Source of the DNA: Smittia aterrima
Lineage: Eukaryota > Arthropoda > Insecta > Diptera > Chironomidae
Assembly (NCBI GenBank): GCA_033063855.1
Contig: CP093831.1
Location: 11,780,001 to 11,844,000 of the forward strand
Reading direction: 5' to 3'
DNA: 64,000 nucleotides
The notes under the pieces are model-generated. The model saw nothing but the letters and a program-made list of their open reading frames with translations, was not told the origin of the DNA and did not search any database. Below, piece by piece: positions 36,944 through 50,138 of the stretch; positions within the stretch are counted from its first letter, which is position 1; each line of letters begins with the position of its first letter. A program made the translations under genes and the position numbers.

Positions 36944-37734
36944 ATGGAACGTTTTCCAACTGCCAAGGTTGAACGTGAGAACTGGCGTCAGAAGTTTCTG
37001 ACGAAGGCTTTCACTATCCGCGAAGTTCTCAAATGGAAATACAATTATTTCGAGTCTGTTCCTTACGAGCATCGTGATTATCGAAAGAGTGTCCAGAAGT
37101 TCAAGGTTTACACCAAGTCCTTTCGATTCAAGCAGTTGTGGAGAGAAAAGATGGATGAAATGTTCTACGAGGAAGCAAAGCAGAAGATTAAAGCCCTTGC
37201 AGAGCAAGAGATTCATAATACGACTAACTTTGAATCCTTAAACTTTGATCCTGCTCGTCTCTTGGTGAACTACGATCGAGAAATTCTAAGTATGATTCAC
37301 AATCTTCGCGAGGAATATCTCGGCTACTCGAGAAATCCAACGACGTATCCCAGGTAAGGAGAAGAAATAATTATTTGAAATTCTAACCTCTTCAATATTT
37401 TCTTTTACAAGTTATGAGAAGGAAAAGCAGAACTTCGTAATCCAAACTTTGGGTTTCTATTCAGATTTGATTGACTACAAATTCGAAAATGACGAACGCT
37501 TCAAAAAATATTGGATTGATCGAATTGCTACTCTTTGTGATATGCAGGTAGAGTAATCAATCAACCAATTAATTCAGCTCACTTGAATCTTATTTTCAGG
37601 TCATCCGTCAAAAGCGATTAATTCGTGAAAATTGGAGAAAACTGTTGCCTCAGTACCACGACACATCAAAGAAAGCAGCTGGCGCAGAAGAGCTCCAGGA
37701 TTTGCTTATGTCAGATGATAACGGAGGAGCTTAG
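36944..37734 (+). CDS. 226-aa charged protein, unrecognised
   Basis: Three exons (36944-37353, 37412-37547, 37600-37734) with GT-AG introns of 58 and 52 nt join in frame to 226 aa, from a true ATG (MERFPTAKVERENW) to TAG. The protein is soluble, without a signal peptide or membrane span. It is rich in Lys, Arg, Glu, Phe, Tyr and Trp, with long predicted helices (WREKMDEMFYEEAKQKIKAL, REILSMIHNLREEYLGYSRN). A related-looking RENW sits near both ends (VERENWRQK at about 10, IRENWRKLL at about 190). The even splicing and aromatic-rich blocks suggest a conserved protein, but I cannot name the family. A poly(A) signal follows at 37795-37800. Confidence 0.88.
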
Positions 37735-37794
37735 ATCATGAAGAGTTTTATCATGTAACGAACTTTTGACGATACATGTTGTAACATATTTGCT

Positions 37795-37800
37795 AATAAA
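37795..37800 (+). terminator. Poly(A) signal of the 226-aa protein gene
   Basis: AATAAA on the plus strand, 61 nt after the stop codon. Confidence 0.6.
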
Positions 37801-40800
37801 ACGATGCCTTCGAACATGCGAATTGACTTCAATCCAAATTGATGTTTCAATAAATTTAGTGCCTAACTCAGAGCTTCTGCCAATCGCGACATCACTTATG
37901 AAGTAACACGATTAATGTTCCCATCGAACTCCGTGATTTACAGCTGCGGGATATGCTTCAAGCACAAAACGATATCGAATTTCAATTTTCCCTTGAATGA
38001 TTCCTCATCGCACGAAATCACTTTGAATGAACACATCATTCTCACACGAAAGTTGCGGCAAGAAAAATAATCACACAAATGCTCAACCAATTGAAATTGA
38101 ATCTATTGAGTTGCATTACATTGAAAAATCTTTTCTCAGCATTTAACAAGAAACTGAAAGATCGATTATGCAGGGAGGACTAAAGGAATCCAAGCAATAA
38201 TAGACAGTTTGATGTATTTCGATTGGATCATGCACGAATAAAACATCCACAGTTTGCATGTTGTGAAAGAAGAAATTGTTCCCCAAGGGAGAAGACAGAT
38301 GGATTCGTTAAATCTGTTTTCCTTTGCAGGTTTTTTTTTTGAAAACTTGACTTCATTTCCATTTCGAATCGAGCTGCAGCTAGATGAGATGGCTCAATGT
38401 TTTGATTCTGCTTCGGTTGTCTTTTCACCGGAAACGAAAAGCGAACTCCCTAAGCTAGACAACTTGATGAATTATTCATTTCCATTCTCTTAGTTAAACA
38501 GGAATTGGGAAGCGAGCATATTTACTTTCCATTCATGAGTCGAGCAGCTCATTGCAATGAAATGTATCAGCATCGTTTCAATTAGAAAATTTCAGATATT
38601 TGAAATATATTTCTAATGAATGTAAATATTTTTCAAGTTATTCTACACTCGAAAAATAAAAATAACAGTTCTCATCATTAATGACAAAAGGGAATAGCTT
38701 ACATAGCAAAATTTTTTGCAATTTAAGTTTTAATTCTTCATTACTAATTTTTGTTAGAAACTATCGAAGCGAATAGCATCACAGGTTGTGACGACCAATC
38801 TCCGTTGTCATAATTTAATTTTGTTTTCGCTATTTTCGAATATTCAATTGCAATGTGAATAATTCAACTGAATGCCCATAAACCCTGTGACGACCACAGA
38901 AGCATCGAAATTTTATTCGAACATTGTTCGATGGTCGTCGAGTGGTTTAGGTATTTGGTCCTCGTCGCAGTATTCGCTAAAATTTTATTTATTTTGACAT
39001 CGAAAAACTCCAAACGCTGAAAATTGCGTAAAAATCGTTTCGGACGAAAAAGTTGGTGAATTTGCATAACACTCGAGACCCAGTAGAATTATCGCCGCTT
39101 GGAATTGTAAAATTATACGAAACTGACAAGATCAGCGTCCTTGTGGCTTTACCGTGACGGCAACGTCTGTTCCGACATCAATAAAGAGATACCAAGTCTT
39201 TTAATTGAATTATTTCTCAATTCTGAGACAATTTTTAGAAAGGACGACCACGCATGTCTTCGTGAAGTTGTTAAAACTTGAAGCGATGAAGATTCATTCG
39301 CGTAAAAATCCCTTAACGATAATACGTCCCGTTCTGTTCGTCCCAAGTTGCACATACTTTACAACTCTCACATTTTCACGCCACTAAGTGTTTGCGGTTT
39401 TTTCTCTCTGTGTACATAAACTCGATGTAACGGACGTGAAGCGATGCTTTTTGCTCCTGACGTAAATTATTGTCGGCAGCGGTGCGGAATAAATCATTGC
39501 TAGGATGAAATGTAAATCGCACGTTGTATTAAGAAATGAACTGTCAGAATTTCAATTTTCACTTCCTCCTAACCGAATGAAGTGCTTTTATGTCGCGGAG
39601 AGTTGTAAAATTGTTTTATTCGACAGTTTACTCGACTCTTCAGTCAGACAATCTCTCAGTCGAGAGTTGAAAGTATTTTTTCCAACTAATTTGAAGCTTA
39701 CGATTTAAGTCAGAATTTAACGCAAACCGTTGATTGCGAGGAGACTGAAGAGTTTTAATGGACCTTTGGTTTTGAGTTATTTGTAAAATAACTATCTCTC
39801 TCATGAAAAAAAATCGTTTATTTTGTAACAACCCCAGTCCATCATGAACACATTTTTTATTCGAAAGCCCGGATAAAACGTTCGATTTAAAACTGAGTTT
39901 TAAAGCCATAATTCGTGCTCGACGCACCATGGAAATTTTAAATTCCTCTCATCGAGTGGTTGATGAGGTTGGAACGAACGAACGAACGGAGTAATTTGCA
40001 GTGAAACTTTCTGAAACCTTCGGATCATCTTACAATTTCTTGTCGGAAGTTGAAATTCAACACAAAACTTCGGAATATTTTAAAGAAAAAAATTGTTTAA
40101 TAATTTTACTTTTCCGGCTTTGCTTAAACTTTTTAAGAGCCAACAGAATATTTTTCTTTCCTCTTAAAATCGAAAACTTTCCATTTGGAAATTATTCGAT
40201 TCAGTTCAAAAACATAAAGGATCAACTTTCATAAATTCTGAATCAGAATTCAAAAGTAGAGAATTTTTGAAAATCTACCAACTGGAATGAAGAGAAAAGT
40301 TGTACGTTCCCTTGACGATTTTTGTTCACCTCAAAATTGTTCACTAACTCAAAGCTAATCAAAATCCTTTCTAATCGATTGAAGAAAAAGATATTTTCTC
40401 CCTTTGAGAGCAATTTTCACTTCAAGGTTTTCTCATTTATCGCTTATTGAAATTTAAGTTTCCGAATCATTTCACAATTCCACGTACGTTAGAGATTGGG
40501 GTGAAAAGCATTTATATGATAAAACGGTTCACCGGATAAATTTGAAATGGAGAAGTTTTTGCGGGAAGGATTCCTTAAAGAGTTTTTGAAGGCCTAACGA
40601 GCAGTGAAAGAATGAGAAGGTAACCGTACTTTTCATTGGCTTCACACACAAAAGGCAAATGAATCTCGATTTGTTTGCAGTGAGAATGCAAAGCAAAAGC
40701 TATTCTCACAAAAGAATCTTTTATGACAAATTGCACTTGAAATAAAGAACTCTCTTAGAATAAAACACTTAAGGTGAGAGGCGGAAGAAAAACTTTTCCG

Positions 40801-43800
40801 TCACCGTCATTTCCTACATCCTGAGATAAAACGCTATCACCACCTTCGCTCATCTGTGAAAATCACTTTTCTTTTCCGCATTCAGACTTCGTCATTTCAA
40901 CAACAATTGAGTTTTCTTTCTTTTCGAAAAGTTTCTCCTTTGTTTCCAGAGGTGATTCCATTTCTCTGCCCAGTGCCAACAAAAGGCTCTCGCAATCATT
41001 TTATCTCGCAAAATGCCTTGAAAGCATTTTCCACGTGAAATAACAATTTCCTTCGAATCACTTAGTGTAAAATATTGATTTTAACCCCTGAAAATTCGCT
41101 TTTACTAGCACGAAGCTCTCATTCGTTTTACTTCTTATTTGTGGTATACTCGAGAAGTTCAACGAAGCAGCTTCGTCTAGCCAAGTAAGAGGAAAATGAA
41201 CGCGCCATAAAAAGTCTAATGAATTTTTAAAGGATAATTCTCGCATTATAATAATTTATGGGATTTACCACTATCGGATTTCTCGATGAGAGAAGAAGGC
41301 TTCAAGGTACGTTAAGGTTAACGATGAAGGCGACCATCAATTTGAAAGTGCACTAAAGAATCTGAAGTCTCTTAGATAAATGTGTTTGTCACCCTTGTTT
41401 TAATGCAAAGAGGGCAGAAAGGTCGAAGGAATAATTAAATTATTACAGTGCGATAACGTTAAAGAGAGAGAAGGCGAAGTTTTCCATTTAACTTTCCTCT
41501 CGACGTTCGAGCAAAAATCGATAACAGATTGTTCCGGTACTTGAAGCATTTAATTCTCACTTTCATTTTGAACGGAATAAAGTTATTAAAAAACATCGTG
41601 AGTTGAGTTTAATGATAAACTCATGCATGAAGTCTTAGCCAACTTGCATTAAACTTATATTTTCTTGCAGGTGTTTCTCGCTCACGAGAAATCCAATTAC
41701 AAGACAGCGAACCAACGAAATTTAATGAAAAAGTTTATTTTAAGTACAAGCTTTAATGGTTGAAGCTACACAATTTCCTTAAATGTTGTTAGAGCTCATA
41801 CGAGACGTCGAAGGTTTCATAAACATATGAGACTTATTCTCACCGAATAGCATATTGTGCAATTTATTTGATAAGAAGGCGCTGAGGAAAGATAAATTGC
41901 ATTCACTTGTCTATTCGCTCATCTTTTATTTACATTTTATTGAGTTTCTCTTGCTTGCATTTAAACCCAAGAGCAGCAACATCAGTCTAAGAAACGAAGA
42001 CTGATGAGCTGAGAAAATTGCTTTTCCTGATTTTCAATTTTACTCTGCCGATGTTGCTGCTGTTGCTGCCAATGAATGCACCATTTGATGGCGTCAGGAA
42101 AACAAATCTGTTTGCAATTTTCCTCTCGTTCGTTTATCCATTAAAGCTCAAGTTTCTTTATCGAGAAAGGTTCAATCTAAAACAATATTGGCTACCATTG
42201 CGATAGGATAACGATCAGTAAACAATTAAATTCTCAAATGCTTCTCATCCGCCATTTCGAGTCTGACGATTAAATTATTTTTCCGAGTGCAAAGCTTGTT
42301 GAACGGATTTTTTCATTTAATTAATCGATTTTGCATTAAAAAGTTGTCACGAGCGTAAATGGATTTTGTGGCTTGAGCCTAGGAGAGTCGACTGGATAAA
42401 CTTTAATTGCTTAAGTCCGAACATTAAAAGCTCATGGCCTTCTCTTTCTATCAACAGGTCACTGGAGACGCAAATTGAATTATAATGCAGTCTCTGTCGT
42501 CTTTCCACTCTCATCTGAAAATGTCAGAACTTCTGTTTACATTGGTCTTTGCCGATCCATTGTCATTCACATCATAATCCTCTCGAAGTCCGAGAAAGAA
42601 TTGTGAATGAAGGGCTTGTAGATGTGGTTTATGACATTTCATTTAATTCCACAAAACTCTTCATTGAACTCACAGAATAAAAAAGAAGAAGAGCATTGCG
42701 ATAAGAATAGGAACAGATGACTCGGAATTTTAACATGGGCGAGCTTTGTTAGTCACAGAGAAGGGAATGAAAAGCAATAATAAAATTAAATGCACATAAT
42801 GTCGCTGAAGCCGTTGCCGAGATGCTTTACAAATGTTATGGAAATATTCAGAAAAAAGTTTTCCATTGAAAAATTTCCATGGGAGAACCCAAAGCGGAAA
42901 AAAGGCGAACACGATAAAAAAAATGTCTGCAAATTCCTTTTGAACATCCCATTCATAAAGAGAACGAAACAGACTTTGTCCTAGTCCGCAAAGCGAAGAA
43001 GGAAAAAAGTTAGTTTAATCCATTTAAACTTCAGCCAGATTGCTTGTATTACATTTATGGCGAAGGAAGACACAAAAAGATTCACAAATTGTATTAAAGA
43101 AAATGAATTTAGGATTAGTTTCCTTCGACACGAAGGGCTGAGATTGAACTGAGGGTGAATCGTCTTTAATGCTGTGATGTTGGATAGATGGAAGTAAATG
43201 TTGGCAGTCAAATGTCGATGACATCGTTTGCGGGCTATAAAAAAGCGGAATGATTCAATTAAGAGAGGAAGGGAGCATTGGACATAAATCTGACGACTCA
43301 CTATCATCGCTCGAATCCCAAAGCGTGAGCTTATCAAAACCAACTCTCGACAATTTCTACGTGAAAATCGAAAAAGTTTTGCTTTCAAAGTTATCAAGAA
43401 ACATTTTCAATCTGCCCGAAATAAAAAGTTTTTTTTTCTGGAGACGAAATTGAAAAGTTGATCATCAATAATGCAAAAGAATTTCAATCGAAGCTTCCAT
43501 TCAGCACCACTCAAGTCATGATTAAAGAATGAAGCAAGTTTCTTTTTACATTTTATGTTGAAAGCTGAGAGTTGTCATAACTGTTACGAGCACAGCTTTA
43601 CTGACAAATTTTTCCTGAAAAGCTAATTTCAATCTCTTCAAATCACTTTTTAACCAAAGTGATTGTTGTTGAGGAAAAGTTTCCACGCCAAGAGTTCATC
43701 AATTCAGTTCACGACGTGAAAGTTTTTCCGCCTCTCGCTGTGAAAATTCTATCAGAACAGCGATCGATTCTGGTTTTGACACTCGTCGAGGGAAGACTTT

Positions 43801-46370
43801 GAAGATTATCATGCAGAGAAGCTTTCGCGGGGAGCTTTTGTTTAATAAAGTTATCATGATCCTTTGCTGATGGCTCTTGCTGATAGCTTTTAGTGATTGA
43901 ACTATGATATTTACTTCGTAACCTCGAGAAACTTTCTAGAACACGCTGAGACAAATCAGCGGACAGATGTGGACTCTCATTTCCATGAATATTGATTTTT
44001 CTTTCGTCCTCAAATTCTGTAAGTATTTGAATCTTTAAGGCTCTTTTAGAAAACTTCTGCCTGCCAAAGATAATAAAAGTTGAGACTTTTCATGTCTCAA
44101 GAAAATCCGCTTTGCCTCACCCAAGCTATTTACGTTTTATTGCCCTCGGTTTTATAGTTTAAAGTGCCTACAACATTGACGCAGTCCTAAAGATTGTAAA
44201 ATAAATTTATCTTAGGAAAAAGAAGCTTTCAGAGGAAGCGACTTAACAACGCAGCGGTTTTCGTGTGCAATCAATCAAGTGAAGGAGAAAGGTTAACCGA
44301 GTCAAAAGAGTTTTTGCTAAACTTGCTAAAGAGATTTCCTGGTTGAGTTTGGAATTCCTCGAAGAAAAAGTTTCTCTTCGTAGAAGCTTAGCAAATATTC
44401 AAATTTGGATTCCTCAATCGAGAGTTTGAGTTGTTGAAATTCGCAGGAGCCACTCATAGCATCAAATAATCATTTAATCAAAATCCTTTTTCCATCGAAA
44501 CTCTGAGTGAAGTCACTGAAGCAGAAAATGAAATTTATTTGTATGAAAAATTGCTTCGACTTCGAGCCTAAAGCTTAATTCAGCGAAATTGAATTTTACG
44601 ACAAAAAATTTGCGAAGGACTAAAATTTTTATTTCTCGAATCTGTTTTGCAATATCGAGGATAAAAAATTATGAGCGAATCCTTTCACTTCCATACCTTG
44701 CGTGCGAGCATAAAAAGTTGGTTTATGGCTGCGTATCGTTCTGGTACGATGTACATGAAGTAATAAACATCGACCAGGAACATCCGAAATAAATGGCAAA
44801 TTACTTTTCCCTCCGATCATGAAAAATGTCAATCAAAAGTTATTCTCATCCATTTTTCCTTCGCAGGGAAATATTTCAAAATTCCAAGTGTTCCTAGCGC
44901 TGACGACTGTCATAAAGAAAATCTTCTTAAACGAAACAAAGCCTCTCTTCTTCTTGGGATAGGGAAATTTGAGTTATGGCTAAGTAGAAACGTCTTCGGC
45001 ACTCATAAACAATAAATATTTCAGAAGAAAATGTAAGATGCTTTGGATAATTTTTTTATTTTCAATTCCTTTAGTCGTTGGAGCATAAGTGAACGTCACT
45101 TTTATGCTTCGCTGTTGATTGCGAGATCAAAAGTCATTCCTTGCACGTGAAGCAACGGAAAGGATAATAAACACCTTATTTTTTATGTTACTCGTCTGTT
45201 CCTCGCTTGAGCTCGTTGCGACATTCGTTACTCGCTTTCTAGAACCAACTGCTTTTGATTGTTTGTGACTGCTTGTCATTGCTGCGTGTTCGCGATAAAT
45301 GAGAATATTTTTTTTGAGTTTTGAACTCTTGAGACTTTTGATCACGCTTAGTTTACCTTTGCTCGCGGATTAGAAAAACGATTTCTTTTAGTTCAACAGA
45401 ACTGTTCTCGGAGCGTGACGAAGACAAAAATTGCTTTTCATTTCTCTCCCTCAGCTTTAAGATAAGTCTCGGAGTGTTTTTCTTTAATCTTTACGGCACA
45501 CACTGAATTAAAAATGAGATAGAACCATTTTTCAGCGAGGATAGAGTGCTGCAAACACAAACAAACATCAATTTTAATTAACACATTTTCGAGGGTCCTC
45601 CGTGCTTTGTTTCGCAAGCTCGGTTGAATTAAAACTGTGGTGACATTTGTTGATTCAACAAACGAGAGAATGCATTTTGCTGCGAGTGAGCGAATTCAAA
45701 TTAAAGACAGCGCTCGAATTTCAATTCGTCAAACACAATGCTTGAAAACGTTATGCAATTGAATTAAATTATTTCCATTCATCATTGATGTTGAGGTTTG
45801 CTGTTGGTTCATTCATTGTGTGGCGCTTTATTCAACGAGCGTTTGGTTTCTAATGAAAATTTCGACATTTTGTCGGTTGCCCGTTACCGCGAAAAAGCTG
45901 AAGTATTTGTCGTCATTTCATGTACATGTCATCAATCGCAATGGTTCAATATTGAACGCGTCTGATAAAGAGAAATCTAGTCGCCAGAATCAGCAATAAG
46001 CACTTTGTTAACGTCGAGATGTAAAAAAAAAGAAAACTCTCCCTCTGGCGAGACATAAAAAAGTGCGAAAGTAAACGAATGAATAAAACGATCCGACAGT
46101 AAATTGATGCTTCCAAGCGAGTTCGTCTGAAAAAAAATATTTGAATTCGAGTCATGACGGAAGTGAAAGGATTTCGTGAACATTTTTCAATCAAACGTCG
46201 AGTGATTGAATTTCGAACGTTAGTCGAGATAAGCGACACGACCTTTTGAATCTCAAACAATTATTGTTTACTCCTAAAAAAAGAAAGTCAATTTACAAAG
46301 CTTGTCAGAACTAAGCTTTGGAAAATATTCATTTTTTTACTGAGAAGCGACTCAAGTTAGATCTAAAAAA
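37801..46370. other. Long gene-poor stretch
   Basis: 8.6 kb without a gene I can support. Open frames are short and most lack an ATG. The best candidate is a minus-strand frame ending at 43709 that is open through two possible splice acceptors. A TATAAAAAAG lies at 43236 but no convincing frame begins after it. A GAACGAACGAACGAAC microrepeat sits near 39973. Confidence 0.5.
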
Positions 46371-46938
46371 ATGTTTGCGAGATTAAGTTTCGTGGCTTTT
46401 GCAAGCTTACCATTAAATATTCTGACTCTCGCTGAAGATGAAAGTGCTTTCATAAATCTTGGAGCCTACGGTAAAATTATTCATGTTAAGTCACAAATTT
46501 ATCACAACTAACTCATTTCAGGACATAGAAAGACTTATTACCTCCCGAAGCACTTTAAAGCTGAATGGGTTCATTCGAGATCGATTTGTAAAGCTTACTG
46601 AATAGAAGTTCTGTCATTAAATTCGCCAAGTGAAGTCGATGCCTTCTTATCACTTTGTCAAAATAAAGCGAATCTATTCGATGAGTTCACAAGGAATGTT
46701 AGGTTCATTTTGGTTCTGGCCCAGAACTTCTTGGTTGAACTTTGGAGAACGCATCGGTTATGAATTGAGATTTGCAGCAGGTGAACCAGACAATTATGGA
46801 GGCTAACAATATTGTTTGGGTCTTAAGAAAATAAATGGGGTTTTCGGTTTCAACGATGTTGACTGCTTTGGAAACAGAAAGGACAAGTTCATCTGCCAAA
46901 CGATTGCTCGTCATGGTGGTAACCAAACAAATCGGTAA
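46371..46938 (+). pseudogene. Broken C-type lectin (CTLD) gene
   Basis: Exon 1 (46371-46470) encodes a start and a signal-peptide-like leader (MFARLSFVAFASLPLNILTL). After a 51-nt intron, exon 2 (from 46522) encodes a C-type lectin fold: HRKTYYLPKHFKAEW, then HSRSICKAY, LNSPSEVDAFLSLCQ, GEPDNYGG, a cysteine-containing strand and CFGNRKDKFICQT. The copy is disabled by an in-frame TGA at 46599-46601 right after CKAY, a frame change near 46690-46712, and a TAA at 46804-46806 just after GEPDNYGG. The frame ends at 46936-46938, with AATAAA at 46953-46958. Intact members are secreted sugar-binding recognition proteins of immunity. Three separate lesions argue for a decayed paralogue rather than a sequencing error. 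The calcium-site motif is EPD rather than the common EPN or QPD. Confidence 0.87.
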
Positions 46939-46958
46939 TGTTTGCTATCTGGAATAAA

Positions 46959-48335
46959 TGTTGAATTGACTCCGACTTCTGAGATAACAACGAAGAGAAG
47001 CAAGTACTCAAACACGATAAAACTACAAACTGTTTCATGACCAACATATTTGCTGAAAAATTTTCTTCCTGATTACTCTCAATAATCTAAAATCTTGCCA
47101 ACTCCTGTGTTTACTGATTGATGGCTCATAAAGAACTGAAAGTGTTTGTTCTGCTCTTTGTAATCTTTACTTTTCTCCTGAGTACTGTTTGTTTTTGTTT
47201 CTACGAGCGCTCTTGCCATAATCACGAGACTTCCGCAACAAACAACTTCCTCAATTGCAACTTCCGGAAAGGAATTTTATGTTTTATGCTTCTTATCGAA
47301 AAGCTCAGTCAACATTTTCTTCCAAGTCAGTTCCCAATTCGGAAATCTTTGTTTGTGTTGAAAAGTAAAACTCTTTTAAACCTTTTGTAGGTTTTGTCAC
47401 TGGCTCAAAAGTTGTCGCTCGGAAATGAACTTCGACAGCGAAAGGAGCGAGAGATTGTTATCGATACAATTAATGGAGTTTTCGTTTTGTTTCCTCCTCG
47501 ACAATGAAGCAAGGAAAAAAACATTTTCCATTCTATCGCATAAACAAACAAAATTAATGATTTTGTTTTTCGTCTCCTTTCCTTTCGCTTCACATTCGAG
47601 CAATTTTTCGTCCTGATTGAGATATTTTTTCGTTTTGCTTTGAATATTTTCCATCGCAATCTCTCAACGAGTGCACCATTAATTTCTACCTTAACGCTAG
47701 CTTGAAGAGGCTTGGAGAAGTGGTTGAGGATTTAGGAGTTGAAGCTCCTAGTAACGATGCGTGATCGTTGATGCATAATCTCGTAAAAATCACCGGAATA
47801 AAGCATCGAGAACCAAATCGTTTGGAAAGCAGACGATGAATCCCACATGATGTGTAACGTCGTAAAAACCAAGACGCATAAAATAGCGGATCCATAAAAT
47901 AACAATATCGTCGAGCAGCGAAAGACGCAAATAATGATGAGAGGCAAAAGACTCGAAGCGATAAAAAGTCATAATAATAAAACAACGACTTGAGAGCTGC
48001 TCATACAACTTTGATATCATCGAGTCATCAAAGTCTTGTTCTTTTTTCTTCTTCTTGAGAAAAGAAAATTTAAATTAAACTTTTCCAGTCACAACAAGCC
48101 GCAGACGAGAGAAAGTTATCTTGATATAACGAACAGAAGAAAATCCAAAATTCATTTTAGATAAAAAAAAAATTGCGAATAATCGAAAGCTTGTTACAAA
48201 TGAGTTGACTGACATTTTCGTTTTCGTTATCAAGAACTGCCAGACAGAAGATACGCGTTCATTCTATTGATTTCTTTAATCAAACACTCAAACACTCGAA
48301 TTTTGTCGATTTCATGAAAACAGTTGAAAATTGCT
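46959..48335. other. Intergenic region upstream of the UGT gene
   Basis: 1.4 kb between the lectin relic and the UDP-glycosyltransferase. A frame from ATG 47121 to 47390 (89 aa) has a strongly hydrophobic N-terminus but no other support. A TCAGTT initiator match at 48336-48341 could start the UGT transcript. Confidence 0.5.
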
Positions 48336-48341
48336 TCAGTT
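48336..48341 (+). promoter_or_regulatory. Possible initiator of the UGT gene
   Basis: TCAGTT on the plus strand, 19-24 nt before the ATG at 48360. Starting here would skip the out-of-frame ATG at 48314. No TATA box is seen 30 nt upstream, so this is tentative. Confidence 0.3.
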
Positions 48342-48359
48342 TGTTTTCAACGTTTTACA

Positions 48360-50055
48360 ATGAAGATCGCAATTTCAATATTTCTCGCGCTTTTCGTTGC
48401 CGGTCTCGAGAGTTCGAAGATTCTCGTTGTGTACTTGACGATAAGTCAATCGCATATGATTCCATTGCAAACGCTCTCCGAGGTTTTGGCTGAGAAAGGT
48501 CACGAGGTGACATTCTTTAGTCCATTTCCATTGAAGAAAAAAGTGAACAATTATCGGGACATTAAGATCTCTTTCAATGAAACGCTCAAAGAAGAACTCA
48601 TGGGAGGCAGCATTGGAAAAGCGAAATTCAAAGTATTTTTCACAATGTTCCCTGCAATGTTAAAATTCATGCAAACACTCTCAGCTGACACTCTTAAGTC
48701 TGATGAGATGAAGCGAATGATGAAAGAAGAGAAGTTTGATCTATTCATTCTTGGAGATGGATTCAATGAGTTTCTTCTCGGTCTCGCTAATCACTTCGAT
48801 TGCCCAAGTGTTATGTTCAGTCCTGTTAGTTCAAGTGCACTTATCAACCAAGCACTTGGAAATCCTTATGCAGTGGAAGGTTTCCCGCATAAGTTACTTT
48901 CTGGTGGGAAAATGAATTTCACGGGACGAGCCAAAAACTTCTTGTTGAATGGAATGGGGATCTTAATGACTGAGGTCATTAAATACATGAATCGTCAACT
49001 TTATAAGTAAAATTTTTCGTTTCGAAATCTTTAAACTTTACTAAAACATTTTTTTTTTCTAGAGAACATTTCCCAGCTGATCGGTATCGATCTTACGATG
49101 AAACATTGCACAGTGTCTCGTTAGCTTTGACTAACTCACACTTCAGTTCTGGAGCTATACGACCAATATTACCAAACTACATTGAAGTTGGAGGACTTCA
49201 AGTGAAGCCAAATTCTTCGCCACTTCCAGAAGTACGTAAAAACTCTCAACGAACATCGAATTACAGATTTGTCTTTGTAGAAACTCAAGGACTTCCTCGA
49301 TGGAGCGAAAGATGGTGCGATCTTGTTTAGTCTCGGATCAAACGCGAAAAGCACTTTTCTGTCGAAGGAAGTCATCTCAGCACTTCTTAAAGTTTTTTCG
49401 GAGCTGAAGGAAAGAGTTGTTATGAAGTGGGAAGCAGATACTTTGGAAGGAAAGCCCGAAAATGTTTTTATTAGCAAATGGTTGCCTCAGGACGATGTGC
49501 TCGCTCATCCCGCAATGAAAGCTTTTATTTCTCATTGTGGAATTGGTGGAGTTGTTGAGTCAAAGTATCATGGAGTCCCAATAGTTGCCATTCCATTGTT
49601 CGCCGATCAGCCAGAAAACGCAGAGACAGTTGTCAGGGAAGGTTGGGGAGTAAAATTGGATCATTCTCAGCTGACAGAAGAAAATCTTCGAGAAGGAATT
49701 CGTGAAGTTCTTGATAATCCAAAGTGAGTACAAGTTTGCTTAATAACTTTAAATCTAATAAAATGTTTTAAGGTTTAAACAAACTGCAAGAAGATTATCT
49801 GCTCTCACTCGCGATCGCCCGTTTAACGCTCAGGACACAGCAATCTTTTGGCTTGAATATGTCATCAGACATCGAGGAGCACCTCATATGCATTTTCCAG
49901 ATGCTGACCTCAATTTTCTTCAGCGCAGCTCAATTGATGTGGTACTCTTCTTAGCTACAGCGTTTTACATAATTTTCAAGACAATTGCTTTTGTTTGCAA
50001 GAAATTGTTTTGTTGTTCAAAGAAATTGAAGACAAAGAAAATAAAAAAGAACTGA
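48360..50055 (+). CDS. UDP-glycosyltransferase (insect UGT, ER membrane)
   Basis: Four exons (48360-49006, 49063-49231, 49281-49723, 49773-50055) join in phase to 513 aa, normal for the family. The enzyme transfers a sugar from a UDP-sugar to small lipophilic acceptors on the ER luminal side; insect UGTs use mainly UDP-glucose for detoxification, pigment or odorant clearance. A signal peptide covers about residues 1-17. His32 in TISQSH is the expected catalytic base. The sugar-donor signature runs from WLPQDDVLAHP (about 334) through FISHCGIGGVVES (His357) to FADQPENAETV. A C-terminal transmembrane helix (about 473-495) precedes a short basic cytosolic tail ending KIKKN, a KxKxx-type ER retrieval motif. 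The start is the ATG opening the signal peptide. It is a lone copy here, whereas insect UGTs often cluster; the subfamily is not assigned. Confidence 0.96.
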
Positions 50056-50132
50056 AAATATGTTCAACTTGAACACAACTTGTCAAATTGACATTGTCAA
50101 TCCAACCACTTGATGAATCCAGTCACTTTATC

Positions 50133-50138
50133 AATAAA
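50133..50138 (+). terminator. Poly(A) signal of the UGT gene
   Basis: AATAAA on the plus strand, 78 nt after the stop codon. Confidence 0.6.

Noticed and set aside
43236..43453. TATAAAAAAG followed by a 67-aa ATG frame at 43250
   Set aside because: The ATG is only 14 nt from the TATA box, so it would not be in the transcript. No other support exists.
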